In this document: positions 22,356 through 33,620 of the stretch, piece after piece
Layout: each line of letters opens with the position of its first letter
Position numbering within the stretch: the first letter of the stretch is position 1
Source of the DNA: Linanthus parryae
Taxonomy: Eukaryota; Streptophyta; Magnoliopsida; Ericales; Polemoniaceae
DNA length: 64,000 nucleotides
Reading direction: 5' to 3'
Assembly: GCA_023055425.1 (NCBI GenBank)
Contig: JALGPY010000010.1
Coordinates: forward strand, 14,667,363-14,731,362
Notes under the pieces: model-generated
What the model was told of the DNA's origin: nothing
Seen by the model: the letters and a program-made list of their open reading frames with translations, nothing else
Database searches by the model: none
Made by a program: the position numbers and the translations under genes

Positions 22356-25300
22356 ACAGAGTACAAAGCTTTTAGGAAAGCTTATAGCCCTATAGTGCAT
22401 TACATCAAGGCCCATGCCTAGTTTGGCCAAATTATGGGCTAATGAGTTAGCCTGATTCCTACACCAACAAACCCTAGACTTATAAAATACATTACGCCTT
22501 AAAGAGAGACATTTCAACAAGCTCTCTCTGTCTCTCTCTCGGAGCTTCCAAACGGCGCCTCAGCACTGAGACGATGAACCAACGATCTATTGTCACTTTC
22601 AATTTCCAGAGAGAAAAATCCTCTACTAACGGCTCCATCCATGGCAGAAATGATGGACTAAGCTTCTGCCAAGAATGAATTAGAGGTGAGTCTGATGGGA
22701 AAAGCCATCGCCAGAACGAAGTTTCCCTCAGAGTCTCGAATAACAGCTCCCCCTCCAGATCGATGGTCTTTGAGAGAAATGGAGGCATCTACGTTCCTCT
22801 TTAACTTCCCCGGAGCCGGAGGAGTCCATCTGACATTTCCCAATTCTTCTTCTGTACCTGCATGCACCGATCTAAGTCCAAGATAAGTATTTCCCAAAAA
22901 ATCTTCATTTGCAGCATGCGAATTCGATAAAATTTCATAAAAATCTTTCTGTTCATCAGAGAATACTCTTTTGTTTCGCTCTAACCAGATACCCCACATC
23001 AGATGGCTGATAATTTGGAGATTTTCTTTTGTGTAGGACATGAAGATATTTTTGAAACGACGTTTAAAAGGATGGTCTAGGGTACAATAGCAAAGTCTAT
23101 AAAAGGGGACTGGAAGATTTGTTTGGACCAGGGGAAATCAAAGAACATGTGTTTTTCAATCTCTTCCAAATGTTGACAAAGCACACAAGGTGTGGGTAAG
23201 TGAATCCCTTTCTTTACCAAGTCTTAACAGCAAGGCAGTGATTGAAAGTCTTCCACATAAAAATCTTAATTTTACCCAGAATATTGAGATTCCAGACTAT
23301 TTTCCACAATAAATCTGAATTGTTTGTTTCGGAACAAGCAAAATTGAGATTATTTTTTGGGAATAAGATGGAAAAAGCCACATAGTAGGCTTATTTAACC
23401 GTGTACTCACCATCAAGTGTAGTAGACCAGATGAAGTTGTCAGTGAGAAGGGGATTACATAAGGGAATATTTAAAATTGCATTAGATTCCTCTTCAGCAA
23501 AATTAGAAGTAATTTTGCTAGAATCCCAGGTATGGTCACTTTTAATAAGATCAGAAACAGTGGAATTCAAGGGAAGGGTTGGGTATCTATAGGGTTTGCG
23601 GCCCAAACCTATGGGAATCCATCTGTGGTGGTAAATAAGGGTGTTACGACCATTACCTATACCATGTTTGACGCCTTGGAAAACAATGTCGCGAGATTCA
23701 ATAAGAGCTTCCAAATATAGGAAGAACGAGAATTTGTTTCAATTGAAATGATGTTAGAATGATTAAAATACTTTCCTTTAAGAACTCTAGAAAGCAAAGA
23801 ATCTGGAATTTTCAAAATACGCCAAATTTGTTTGCCTAATAGGACAAGATTGAAAGCATACATATGTCTAAATCCTAGACCCCCATTAGTTTAGAACTGC
23901 ACAAACTTCCCCAATTTTTTCCAATAAATAGAACGTTTGTCAAGGTTGTTTGTCCACCAGAATTTAGCCAAAAGGTTCTGAATTTCTTTAGAGAAAGAAA
24001 TTGGGAGTTTGTAAATAGACATAAGATAAGTAGGGATGGATTGGCTCACAGATTTGATAAGAACTTCCTTATCGGCGGGTGAGAGAAGTTTTTCTTTATA
24101 ACCCGAAATTTTGTTCCAGATTTTGTTTTTTATACCTTGGAAAGTAATAGTTTTGTTTCTACCAACAAGGTTTGGAAGGCCCAAATATTTATCATGATTG
24201 TTGTTTACAGGAATGTTTAGAATTTGGGTGATATCGTGCTTAATATGGTTAGGAACACGGGGATCGAAAACGATTGAGGATTTATTTTTGTTAAATAATT
24301 GTCCCGAGGCAGCACAATATAGATAGAAGATTGAATTTAGAGTGATAGCATTTGTGGAAGAGGATTTAGCGAAAAAATGCTATCATCGGAAAATAAAAGA
24401 TGAGTGACACGGGGGGAACCTTGTCCCGCTTTGACACCTTCTAAAACTCTATCATTAACCGATTGGTGGATAAGACTTGAAAGGCCTTCGGTACAAATAA
24501 GAAATAAGTAGGGACTCAAAGGTTCTCCTTGACGAAGACCCCTAGAAGGGGTAAAACTGTCGCTTTGTTGGCCGTTAAAAAGAATGGTAAAAGAGACCGA
24601 GGTCACGCAAAGCATAATTTTCTCAACAAAGGAAGTAGGAAAGCCCAATTTAGTAAAGATAAGTCTTAAAAAAGACCATTCAATGCGATAGTCCATGACA
24701 TTTTTAGGGCTTTTGCATTTAGGGATTAAGGAAATGCAAGTGTGATTAATAGCGGAGATGTCACCACCATTATTTAGAAAATCAAGACACATGGAAATGA
24801 CGTGATTACCAATAATAGGCCAATAAGTATTGTAAAAGATAGCAGGTAAACCGTCAGGTCCATGGGCTTTAAGTGGTCCTATGGACGGTAAAGCATCTAA
24901 CATGTTCGGTAAAAGGTTCTAAGAGATTCTCAGCCATATAAGTAGTAATTTTAATAGGAACAGAATCTATAGTTTGGTAGAGGTTGATATCCGATGAAGT
25001 AAATTGATCTTTATAGAAATTCACAAAACAACTTTTAATATCATTAATATTATGCAAAGTAATGCCATTAGCATCAATAATAGAAGAGATAGTATTTTTA
25101 CGTCTGCGGTCCGAAGCATGTTTGTGAAAAAACTTGGTATTACGGTCACCTCCCTTCAACCAATTTACACGAGATTTTTGTTTCCACAAGTGCTCTTCAT
25201 TAGAAATAAGTTTTTGCAATTGAGTTGACACAAGTTTTCTTTGTTTCTGATTATAAGCATTCGGCCGTTTGGAAGATAAAAAATAAAGCTGTTTCAACAA

Positions 25301-25699
25301 AGTAGTCTTCTCCCTTTTACTGTTAATGTAATTTTTGTAACCCCATTTGCGAATGTATTTAACAGTAGAATTATTCTTATGTAAAAAAGACTGTAAATAA
25401 TTAGCATTAGGATTTAGGTTAGGCCAAACCTGATGGACAATGTCCGTGCACTCCGAGTATCGAGTCCAACCGGCTTGAAAGTGGAAGCGCCGACCAGTTG
25501 GAAGAAAATGAGGCCCAGCCGATGTTGAGACAAGCACTGGTAAGTGGTCTGATCCCACTGTATCGATTACTTCGACTGAATTATTCGGGTAAGTTCTGAC
25601 CCACTTGTTTGAAGCGACAGCTCTGTCTAAACATTCCTGAACCGAGAAGGGGTGTTCACGGCCATTCCACCAGGTAACGAATTCCCCTTTAAATCCCAA
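22356..25699 (-). pseudogene. LINE ORF2 remnant (endonuclease tail, RT, RNase H)
   Basis: From 25699 the frame begins with the end of an APE-type endonuclease (LGFKGEFVTWWNG and the conserved SDHLPVLV), then a K/R-rich linker with WLKGGDRNTKFFHKHAS. RT follows after a shift near 24900: KAHGPDGLPAIFYN, SLIPKCKSPKNVMDYR, then directly IEWSFLRLIF, so the block that should hold the first catalytic Asp (LDMSKAYDRVEW type) is deleted. GLRQGEPLSPYLFLI is intact and the catalytic FADD box reads FSDDS. Further frames hold KYLGLPNLVGRNK, the FN..LLGKQIWR block and a zf-RVT-like part. RNase H (22380-22930) has LKRNVDASIS and, after a TAG at about 22658, ESDNRSLVHRL. Confidence 0.8.
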
Positions 25700-25700
25700 A

Positions 25701-26800
25701 TCACAAAGATTGGGTGGAGAGAGAAACGTCTCGATCTACTTTGTGTTTTTTAACTCCATCCTCTGAATCATCACCAAGACTGCGTTTACCACCAACTGCT
25801 GCAATATCTTTAGTCACATTAGTTCCACTTCCCCTAGAAATCAGTCCCAAATCTTCTTCAGTGTATTCATCATCACCGTCATTAACAGATGAATCATTCT
25901 TGGCTTCGTTAAGAAGTTCCAAATATGATTCTTTCTCCATTCGTCGTAACATAAACTGTCCTTCATCTAAATCTAGATCAATTTCTTCGTGACTTTCCTC
26001 AGCACTGGCAGCCGTGTATTCGGTATTAGCATCTAGCTGCGGTGTTGTTGTGCGGGGGATATGACACTTCGGTGGGATGGAAAACAGACCAAAGGCTGAA
26101 GTGGGGTCAGAATTATAACCCAAAACATAATCCAACATGGCTGTTGCAGTCATCCAGTGGCCATAGTTTCGTGGGATCTGATCTAGGTGTATTTCCAAGT
26201 TGGTAACTTCCTCACATTCACGCATTTCATGCCCATCCGTCTGCAGAATTTGCATAAACTCGGAAGCTTCTCGTATTTCAGAAGCACCCATTCAGAACGA
26301 TCCCCAAGGAGAGTAACCAAACAGGCACACATCAATGGCTCGGCAGTTCGCACCTTAACCTTAACGTGAATGCATTTTCCGACGAGAATATTGTGTGTAG
26401 GAACCACCTCTTCGGGATACCGTCCCATAATCGACCCAATGACCTTACCAGCCTTCTCGTTATAGCAGTTTGGAGAAAAGGTTCCAGATTTGAACCCAGA
26501 GATGCGCTTCGTTGTACAAACATTCTCTCATTCGTTTCCATGGAAACCACTGTTCCATCGCAATCATGGAGCCTCTGTAAAACCATGGTTGCCTATCGAG
26601 AATTGACTTAAATTGCTCTTCACTCTCAATAAAAAATTGGTAGATGTTATTCTCTAGGGGAACCACATGAAAACCTACGGGGTCATCGCAAGCTTTGGAC
26701 ATCTCATTTGTTATATTACCGAAATTAACATTTTTGGTAGTAATGATCTTACCAAAAATGCTTTTTCAGCATTCGGCTTGACCATCAACCAAAGCTTCCG
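25701..26800 (-). pseudogene. LINE ORF1 remnant (DUF4283-like, CCHC knuckle)
   Basis: The nucleic-acid-binding ORF1 of a plant LINE. Readable pieces on the minus strand are KLWLMVKPNAEKAF (about 26790), FFIESEEQFKSILDRQPWFYRGSM (26460-26702) with the W.P turn typical of DUF4283, and VGKCIHVKVKVRTAEPL and YEKLPSLCKFCRRMG (26183-26428). After a frameshift near 26230 comes HEMRECEEV, which completes a C-X2-C-X4-H-X4-C knuckle. The C-terminal part (25701-26100) is acidic and Ser-rich with a basic KKHK patch, and stops just before the truncated endonuclease. DUF4283 is named from the pattern, not from a search. Confidence 0.7.
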
Positions 26801-27059
26801 CTGGAATGGTGACTCCCCGTCCGAGTTGCAGCGCCCTAACATGATCCAAGGACCTTGAAGGTTTTCAGAAACAATAAGCCCACGCAGGACGTGTGGGTCG
26901 ACCCAATTCAAATTTCAAACAATTACACGGGATCAATATGTACTGCATTTACTATTTTTTCATTTAAGGGAAGGAGTATTTTCTTTCCAAGGAAAAGAGG
27001 GAAACCCTGGGAGGGCATAGGGCTCGTAAACCCTCGAAGGGCAGAGAACTCGTTTCACC

Positions 27060-27170
27060 GATCAGGATGTCTCTCTCTGAATCGCCGACCAGGACCAGCA
27101 ACTCTCCCTCTGAATCGCCGACCAGCATGTCTACCAGCACGTAATCTCTCTCTCTCTCTCTCTCTTTCCG
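27060..27170 (+). promoter_or_regulatory. Probable 5' UTR of the cyclin gene with short repeats and CT tract
   Basis: CTGAATCGCCGACCAG occurs twice (about 27077-27092 and 27112-27127), followed by a CT-dinucleotide tract (about 27143-27168). Pyrimidine-rich tracts just upstream of the start codon are common in plant 5' UTRs and core promoters. No confident TATA box was identified, and the transcription start is unknown. Confidence 0.5.
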
Positions 27171-27255
27171 TTTTGTGCTTCTCTGCGAGCTCGGTTTTCT
27201 AATATTGACGCTCCATTTCAACGCGCTGTCGACTTGACGGAGCAGAGAATTGAAG

Positions 27256-29759
27256 ATGGGGATTCGCAACCCTAAAAAAGAAGCTATTAAGCGGAAGCAA
27301 CCTTTGGTTATTTCTCCAGTTGGTGATGAACTTGTTAAAGAATTGCTCAAGGAGGAAAAGTCATTAGGGTCTACAATGGAGTATGGTTTGCTCGTCTTAC
27401 AGGAGGTAAAAAAATCTATTTTCATTGCTGATGGTGCTTCCTAGTAATATTCTATGATTTTTCTTTTCTTTTATTTTTATTTTTTTTAACTGAAATGTTG
27501 GATTTGTGACTGGGTTGCAGGCTTGGGAAAAGTTGAGGTTTCGGCGAATAACAAAATACATGGCAGTCCAGTTCTACCGCCGTACCTACTGGCAGAAGCC
27601 GCCTGACAATGATGTAAGTACCTAAAACCTTTAGGCGCTTGTTTGATTAAATAATGTTTTCTATTTCGGGAACCGGTCAATTTCAATCTGTTCATGATAA
27701 CTGGACCGTTGATAGGAATCTCAAGCATATGCAGGTCATTGTCCCAAGTCGGTGAATTACCATAATCTGTGATTGTGTTTTATACTGAGTTCAGTTTGAT
27801 AATAGCTTTAAGGAAACCTCAAACACAACGGAAAATTTAATTTAGACTAGAACTTGAAGCTGGAAACATAATTGAGAACTCTCTGAAATTTAGTTCTTGT
27901 TTACTACTTCATTTGTTAAAATCTACGACATGCCTTTCATGAAAACCACAAGACACGGACCCCATTGAACTTCATGATCTAGGCTTTGATGTCTTGCCTT
28001 TACTTAATCTATGTCATTAAGACTTATAATAGATTGGCAATTAGAATAAGTAACAAAAGTACACCCTGCCGTTTACAGGACCATGTTAACTAAAACTCAA
28101 CTTTAGTCCAGTATTTTAACAAATACCATGAAGGTATCCCACCCAAAGTATGTAATGTAATTTGTCGTTGATTAGAAGTGCTAAGATTAAATAAGTGAGG
28201 CTTATATAAAGGACAAATAAGGAACAATAAAAACCCGCCCTGTAGCCTCAAAGGTGTAGAAAAACAGTGGGTCGACGCTACATTCTCATGAATTCGATTT
28301 ATCATTTTGAATTCATTCCCTGGGGTACTTCTACTGGGTGTCAGTAACGGATAGCTGTATATACAGTAATGAGAATAACCTGCTCAAGAAGCCAGACGGG
28401 AATACCTTATTCATCAAGGAGCATAACCTGCTCAAGAAATTTTGTGCGAGTACTATTGTTCAGTCTGTGTTCATATTAATTGATTCATATAGAGAGAAAG
28501 ATCAAGGGACTAAACCTGCTCAGAAAATTGTGCGCGGCCACTATTGCTCAGTCTGTGTTCTTTTTCTTTGTAGAGTAGAGAGAGATGCTTGATGGAGATT
28601 TAGTGTTAGAAAAATATCTAGACGAAAAGAGTGTTGTGCTATTGTAGTTTCTGCATGTCTCAAGTAATTGAAACTGTTGATTGATAATACTTTCAATGTA
28701 TGGCTCATGGAATTGATTGCTTGGATGAGAACTTGCTCTGTGTTTACTTCCCTTGCTGAGCTCAGTTTGATAATAGCTTTAGAGAAACCTGAAACAAAAC
28801 GGAGCCTGATGTTTAATTTAGACTAGAACTGGAAGCTGTAGTTGTGCATGACTGAATTCATTGAAGCTGTTGATTGATAGGATTGACAGGATTGTTTAAA
28901 TTCGATGTGCTATGTGGAGTTTCAAAAAGTCCGGATCTGGTTGCTGCTCTTTCGGCTGCTAATGATGTTATTTGTTGATCTCTAGGAGAAGGATATCGTC
29001 CCGTTGGCATGCCTTCTGATAGCTGCAAAGCTGGAAGAGACCCAGTACCCCCATTTCGAACCGGACATTTTTCATGACGTCTTACAGCCCCTTGCTGGTT
29101 CCTTCGATATGGCGAGGATGTACCTTATTGAACTTGATGTGCTGGCAAAACTCAAATGGGAACTTTACTGGGTCACTCCTTTTCACTACCTTGGCTATTT
29201 GATTCAAAAACTTGATTGCCCAGATGAGTACCGTGGAATTATGTACGATGCTGCAGACCTAATTGTGGAAACTGCACTAGGTGGAAAAATCTACTTCACT
29301 TTTTGAATAAAATCTTGGAATGCTGATGTAGTTTTAACAATGTAATGTGGTTGGTTTCTTTCATTTTGCAGATGATGAGTTCCTGGGTTTTTCACCATCA
29401 ACTATTGCCGCAGCTTCTGTCAACCTGATGTATCTCGAACTCAAACAGGCTGATGTTCCCAATGGCTTCTTTGGCCTACTGGACGAGGTAGGATATGAAA
29501 ATATATAGTATAGTGTGAGTATGAACAGTTATGAATTAACAATCTGAGTATGACTTCTTTTTTTGCTTGTTTTTATGCACTGTAGGAGAGGCCATACGCT
29601 ACTCAAATGGCATTTTGTTCACTCTCCTCTACCTTTTTCTTGTTTTGTGCACAGGAAAATGTCAAGGCGTGTTTGATGGTCTTGGGGGCATTCCGTGAAA
29701 GGAAAAGAGGAAATGGCAAGCATGCCCAGGGGAGTCAGAAGAAGGCGAGAAGATCCTGA
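27256..29759 (+). CDS. Cyclin-box protein (D-type-like), five exons
   Basis: Exons by GT-AG junctions with preserved frame: 27256-27405, 27521-27613, 28986-29280, 29372-29487 and 29655-29759, giving 252 residues. The ATG at 27256 is the first after an in-frame TGA at 27235-27237. Cyclins bind and activate cyclin-dependent kinases. The cyclin box is seen as YMAVQFYRR (about 64-72), PLACLLIAAKLEET (87-100), LAKLKWELYWVTPFHYL (134-150) and, in the second fold, FLGFSPSTIAAASV (183-196). The WxVTPF and FxPSxIAAA patterns are closest to plant D-type cyclins, but I see no LxCxE retinoblastoma-binding motif at the short N-terminus. At 252 residues it is shorter than typical D cyclins. The C-terminus is basic (RERKRG..QKKARR) and could be a nuclear signal. 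Intron 2 is 1372 bp. All junctions are clean, so the gene looks intact; the subclass is uncertain. Confidence 0.8.
27785..28838 (+). repeat. Duplicated segments inside intron 2 of the cyclin gene
   Basis: An 80-bp block beginning GAG(T/C)TCAGTTTGATAATAG occurs at about 27785-27864 and again at 28755-28838. A second block, AACCTGCTCA(A)GAA.. to ..CAGTCTGTGTTC, occurs at about 28422-28472 and 28511-28561, with a third short copy of its start at 28375-28390. The intron has therefore grown by local duplication. The open frame at 28338-28592 is made of these copies and is not a gene. Confidence 0.7.
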
Positions 29760-30484
29760 ATGATGTTGAACGCCTTTTCTTAAACTCGTATGATTGATCA
29801 TCCATCAATGAATTTTATTGTGGCCATGGATGATAAATTTTGTTGTGCTGCTGTTAGAGTTCGTTCCTCACGGAACTTGGTAGTACGCTGCGTATTGTTT
29901 TAACACTGTTTACGATCCACTTCTTGTCTTTGATTCGTTCCTCTATTGCATAGTAGTATTATTTTGGGTTTCCATGTGCTTTCTTTTTTTGTGTGTGCGA
30001 AGTTTTTACATACCTCTCCATTGAGATTCTAAAGGATTATATTCAGTAGCGTCTGGGGAGAGTATTCAGCTCTACCTGGTGCTCACGTGTTGCTAGAAGC
30101 ATCACATGGCTACTGCAAATCACCCGACGGGTACTCCCTTCTCGAAATACAACATTGAAACTACGAAGCCCGTCCTTGGTTCAAGTCCTTTTCTTACCAG
30201 TAGGCAGCGTCAGGGTTCCCGAGACAGCTTTTATCGTTCAACCGGTAAGACCGTTGGTTCAACCGGTCAAGCTGGGGGTTCACATAATTATATTAAATAA
30301 TTATTTTATAAAATATCATAAATTTGTACTAACAGATTTGGGGTTGATTTGGTAATGCCATGATGGTTTAGAGAGTTCGGTAGGAAGTAAGGCGAGAAAG
30401 TTATCGTGGTAATGCCATGATGGTCCGACTGTTCGTTCAACCGGTCAAACCGCAGGTTCACATAATATTATTCAATATTTATTT
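29760..30484. other. 3' flank of the cyclin gene and repeat-derived DNA
   Basis: About 30220-30330 and 30428-30484 are two copies of a segment with TTCAACCGGTCAA, GGTTCACATAAT and an AT-rich tail. A third, diverged copy lies at 32237-32300. GGTAATGCCATGATGGT occurs twice (about 30350 and 30405). The segment looks like a decayed DNA-transposon end, but no paired terminus was found. The first 200 bases are probably 3' UTR; no clear AATAAA was found. Confidence 0.45.
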
Positions 30485-31696
30485 GGCTTAATTACTTAAT
30501 GCATACCCCAAGTATGCCGAAACTAGCACTTTGCAACCCCCTGTTCTGACTGGAACTCCCATTTGCAAAAAATATGTCAAAGTGAAACTGGTAAAAAAAT
30601 TCCATGCATCACTTAAAGGAATATTCCGTTAGTTGACAAAAAAGTCTATTTTGTTAGGGGTAAAACAGTCTACTCCTTAAAAAAATGAACACCACGACAG
30701 CCACCCTCAACTCCGCCACTGCCACCATCAATTCCGCCATCCTGTACCCAGATTTGATCATGATTTCTTTAATTTTCTTTACAGAAAAAAAAAAATTACA
30801 TTTTTACTACTCCAAATTACCCAGAATTACCCCAATTTCACACGAGTAATCCACGACTCGTCAAACTTCTTGTAGAAGGAATCAAGATCTTTGGAGAACA
30901 AAATACTGTCGAGGCTTTGATGATAATAAGATCTTCTAAGCCAACACGAACAATACTATCTGCACTTGAAGAGGGACTGAATTGAAGCAATTGTGGACTA
31001 TGAACTCAAACAGATCGCAGTAGAAGAAAACAAATAAGCTGATTGTTTACCTGCCAATTTATATAAAACCCAATCACCCAATTTATATAACACCCAATTC
31101 GCCAAGCTGAAGTTCAGGCAATGCTTCGATTGAGAAGTCTTCTGGTGGATTCGATTTTGCAGGTGTTGGAGCCATTTGGGGAGAACCCAGTTTCAAAATC
31201 ACTCGGTGATTGAAGATCAGAGAGTTCAAAGCTTGAACTCTGATATGGGTTCTAAGTTCTGACATAAAAGGTCAAAGATTGGACTGATTTGGAGGAATAA
31301 ATTGTTGACATCAGTTGAAACTAGAGCTTGGGGACAGAGAGGGCTGACTATTGGTTGGTGACTGTTGGAGAAGAAGCTAGAAACGGAGAAGAATCGAGGA
31401 TGGATCAGAAGGAAAGATGAAAACAGACGCCGAAGATGGGACAGAAAGGGTTGTTCTACTTCCTTATCTTCATCTGAGGATTTTCTTTTTACCTATTTTA
31501 TTATTTTAAATATGATACTATTTTTAGGCATGGACTCATTTACCCTTCTAACATATTATGTGTTTGGATGAATTTTTTTACCAGTTTCACATTGACATAT
31601 TTTTTGCAAATGCGGGTTTCAATCAGCTAGTTCTAGAACATGGGGTTATAATGTGCTAGTTTCGCATACTGGAGGTATGCATTAAGTAATTAAGCC
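30485..31696. mobile_element. Mutator-like non-autonomous element (long TIRs)
   Basis: The first about 125 bases (30485-30609) and the reverse complement of the last about 130 (31567-31696) match closely: both start GGCTTAATTACTTAATGCAT and both contain TTGCAAAAAATATGTCAA and GTGAAACTGGTAAAAAAATT. The flanks are TATTTATTT (30476-30484) and TACTTATTT (31697-31705), a 9-bp target duplication with one mismatch. Long TIRs with a 9-bp duplication are the mark of Mutator-like elements. The 960-bp interior encodes no transposase. It holds minus-strand frame 31083-31265 (SPQMAPTPAKSNPPEDFS), possibly captured host sequence. Confidence 0.85.
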
Positions 31697-31719
31697 TACT
31701 TATTTTATTTCAGTTAATG

Positions 31720-32235
31720 AATTTGAGTACAAATTTAACTTTTATGGTCATTTTGGACACTATCGCAGTGAGAAGAGAAACGTGGTTCTCAAGAGAAGTG
31801 GAACGTTACAGGTTGGGGTTTTGGTCAGTTACGTCACTATCGCAGTGAGTATCCTCGGACGAATACAACAAGTTTTGGTGGGGGATCTTAGCAGTGTAGT
31901 GTGAACAATCAGTCATAGTTTTATCCTGCACCATCTTAGCTGTCTATTAGGCCACCAAATTCGCAAGGTTCAGGGGGATCCTAACAAAATGTTCATGGTC
32001 GAGGAAAAGGGAAATATGGTGGGAAAAGCTAGGGGTTTCAAGGTACAAAATTTGCACTATATCCAATTGAGGAGCCCTCAAGTGACCACTCAGTGATAAG
32101 AGGTATATTTTTATCACACAATACATGGGTAAATGTCCTGTTTGATTCATGAGCTTCAGATTCCTTCATATCTGCTTCATGTGTTTCACTACTAGACTTA
32201 TATACGTAAACTCTATATTTTGCTTTGAGAGTGAA
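31720..32235 (+). pseudogene. Ty3/gypsy gag-protease relic
   Basis: Plus-strand reading gives two decayed nucleocapsid-like knuckles, FYGHFGHYRSEKRN (about 31740) and GFGQLRHYRSEYPR (about 31818), in which several zinc-binding cysteines have become other residues. After a glycine/asparagine-rich stretch comes the protease start: SVIRGIFLSH, then VLFDS, stop, ASDSFISASC (about 32135-32185). The usual gypsy site is LFDSGASHSFIS, so the Gly codon has become TGA. No LTR or RT of this element is present. The Mutator-like element sits at its upstream edge. Confidence 0.6.
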
Positions 32236-32301
32236 CTCACCGGTCAAATCGCGGGTTCATATAGTAATATTAAATGATTATTTTAAACTATTTTATAAAT
32301 A

Positions 32302-32460
32302 GGTAAAAGACATTTTTCACCCCTCTATTATGGCTAAAACACAGATACACCCTACACTATGGCTACATACATTTTGGTCCCCTGTCAGTGGAAGGAGGTA
32401 ACGGTGCACTAATAGAGGGGGAAAAGGACAAAAATACCCCTGAAATTTGACAAAATTGCC
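32302..32460 (+). repeat. Left end of a diverged inverted-repeat pair
   Basis: GGTAAAAGACATTTTTCACCCC, CTATTATGGCTAAAA, CACTATGGCTA and GGTCCCCTGTCAGTGG are all found, diverged and in the same order, in the reverse complement of 52330-52479. The two copies face each other across the whole copia nest. They may be the two ends of one DNA transposon split by later insertions, or two separate copies of a repeat. A target duplication is not evident (TTATAAATA against TTAATGAAT). Confidence 0.5.
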
Positions 32461-32606
32461 CACTACAAAGGCCTTTTCCTTCCCTTCTCCTCATTTTCTA
32501 ACCCTAGCCAACCTTAATTCTTCCTTTATCTTTTCCTCATCTCTTCCATATTAAGACACAACCCACCTCCACTATCAGAAATCTCCACCACCTCCAACCT
32601 TATCTC

Positions 32607-32610
<4 letters not shown>

Positions 32611-32653
<43 letters not shown>
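32611..32653. repeat. (CT)n microsatellite
   Basis: About 21 uninterrupted CT dinucleotides, likely to be length-variable between individuals. Confidence 0.9.
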
Positions 32654-32657
<4 letters not shown>

Positions 32658-32890
32658 CTTCTCTTCTCTCCCGACACAACCCAGTTCCGGTTTAAGCTCC
32701 TATGGTGGCGAGAGTTCAGGCATCGGCCAGTTTAACCGGTGGCTATTTTGACAGAGGAGAGTTGGGCTGTCGTGCGTTTGGGGGTTCGATCGCCTTCTCG
32801 GAAGGTTCTGCCTAGATTGTCGCTCCGAACGATCTTGCCGACGATGATGGATGTGCCTTAGACGTGGATTGCAGATACGATGGTCCTCCT

Positions 32891-33620
32891 CAAGGTTGTC
32901 AAACCCGCGGGTTTAACGAGTTTACGAGTCTACATGGCCAATCGGGTTGACCTGCTTGAAAACCCGGCGGCTGACAAACCCGCAACAAACTCGTCGAACC
33001 CGTAGACACACGAGTTGACCAGCGGGTTTACCGAGTCAACTCATTGTGAAAATATTGTAGTTTTAGTAAGTTTTTGATCTTTTATTGCACTAAAAATGAG
33101 GCAGTCACCCGCCTTCAAACACTGGTGAACCATTAAAATTATCACACAATTAAGAAATAAACTAACGACCAATATACAATCAACCACACCGATGATTGTG
33201 TAAATATTAAACGAACCACACTAATTAAGATTATATGTAAGTTTATTTTTATTTTTTGAAGGACTAATTTAAGAGATAATATGTAGAACTTACCTTAGTA
33301 AATATTAACTACACACTTACTTCATATAAGTTGCTGGATTCAAGGAAGAAATATAAATTAATGAATAAATAAATTAGGCTTAATTTTAAAATTTTAAATT
33401 TAAAGCTTGTAGCATTGACTCAATTTTATACCAGACAAATGTAGCATTTAATCACTAAAATCTCAAAAGATTCAACTTTTCATAGGTGTAAAGTTATGTG
33501 TAGTAAAAAATTGCATATTTGAAGTAAAACGTGACCTGGGAGAGTCTCGGGTCACGGTTCACGATTCGAGTCTACCCACCCTCTACGGGTTTATGCTGAC
33601 CCACAGGTTTGAAAAACTTG
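32891..33620. mobile_element. hAT-like non-autonomous element with perfect 8-bp target duplication
   Basis: The 730-bp element is flanked by identical GTCCTCCT (32883-32890 and 33621-33628), the 8-bp duplication size typical of hAT transposons. Its ends are imperfect inverted repeats: CAAGGTTGTCAAACCCGCGG on the left and, reverse complemented, CAAGTTTTTCAAACCTGTGG on the right (about 18 of 22 matching). The left subterminal region repeats CGAGT/ACTCG and GGGTTT motifs, as is usual for hAT ends. The interior is AT-rich with no transposase. Confidence 0.85.

Larger units (their letters stand above)
22283..26911 (-). mobile_element. Defective plant LINE (non-LTR retrotransposon)
   Basis: On the minus strand the order is ORF1 (DUF4283-like domain plus CCHC knuckle), the C-terminal piece of an endonuclease, RT, RT-RNase H linker, RNase H and an A-rich tail. 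The 3' end is set near 22283, where the minus strand ends in AATAAAATAAAATATAA. The 5' end is uncertain and set near 26911. Two internal deletions (most of the endonuclease; RT palm motif A) and several frameshifts make it non-autonomous. A target duplication could not be defined. It lies about 340 bp upstream of the cyclin gene in opposite orientation. Confidence 0.8.

Noticed and set aside
26366..26611. Plus-strand open frames over the LINE (also 25714-25992, 23401-23720, 25004-25228)
   Set aside because: They are antisense to recognisable LINE ORF1/ORF2 domains and have no domain of their own.
28338..28592. 84-codon open frame downstream of exon 2 of the cyclin gene
   Set aside because: It lies wholly in intron 2 and is made of duplicated intron blocks; including it would break the cyclin fold.
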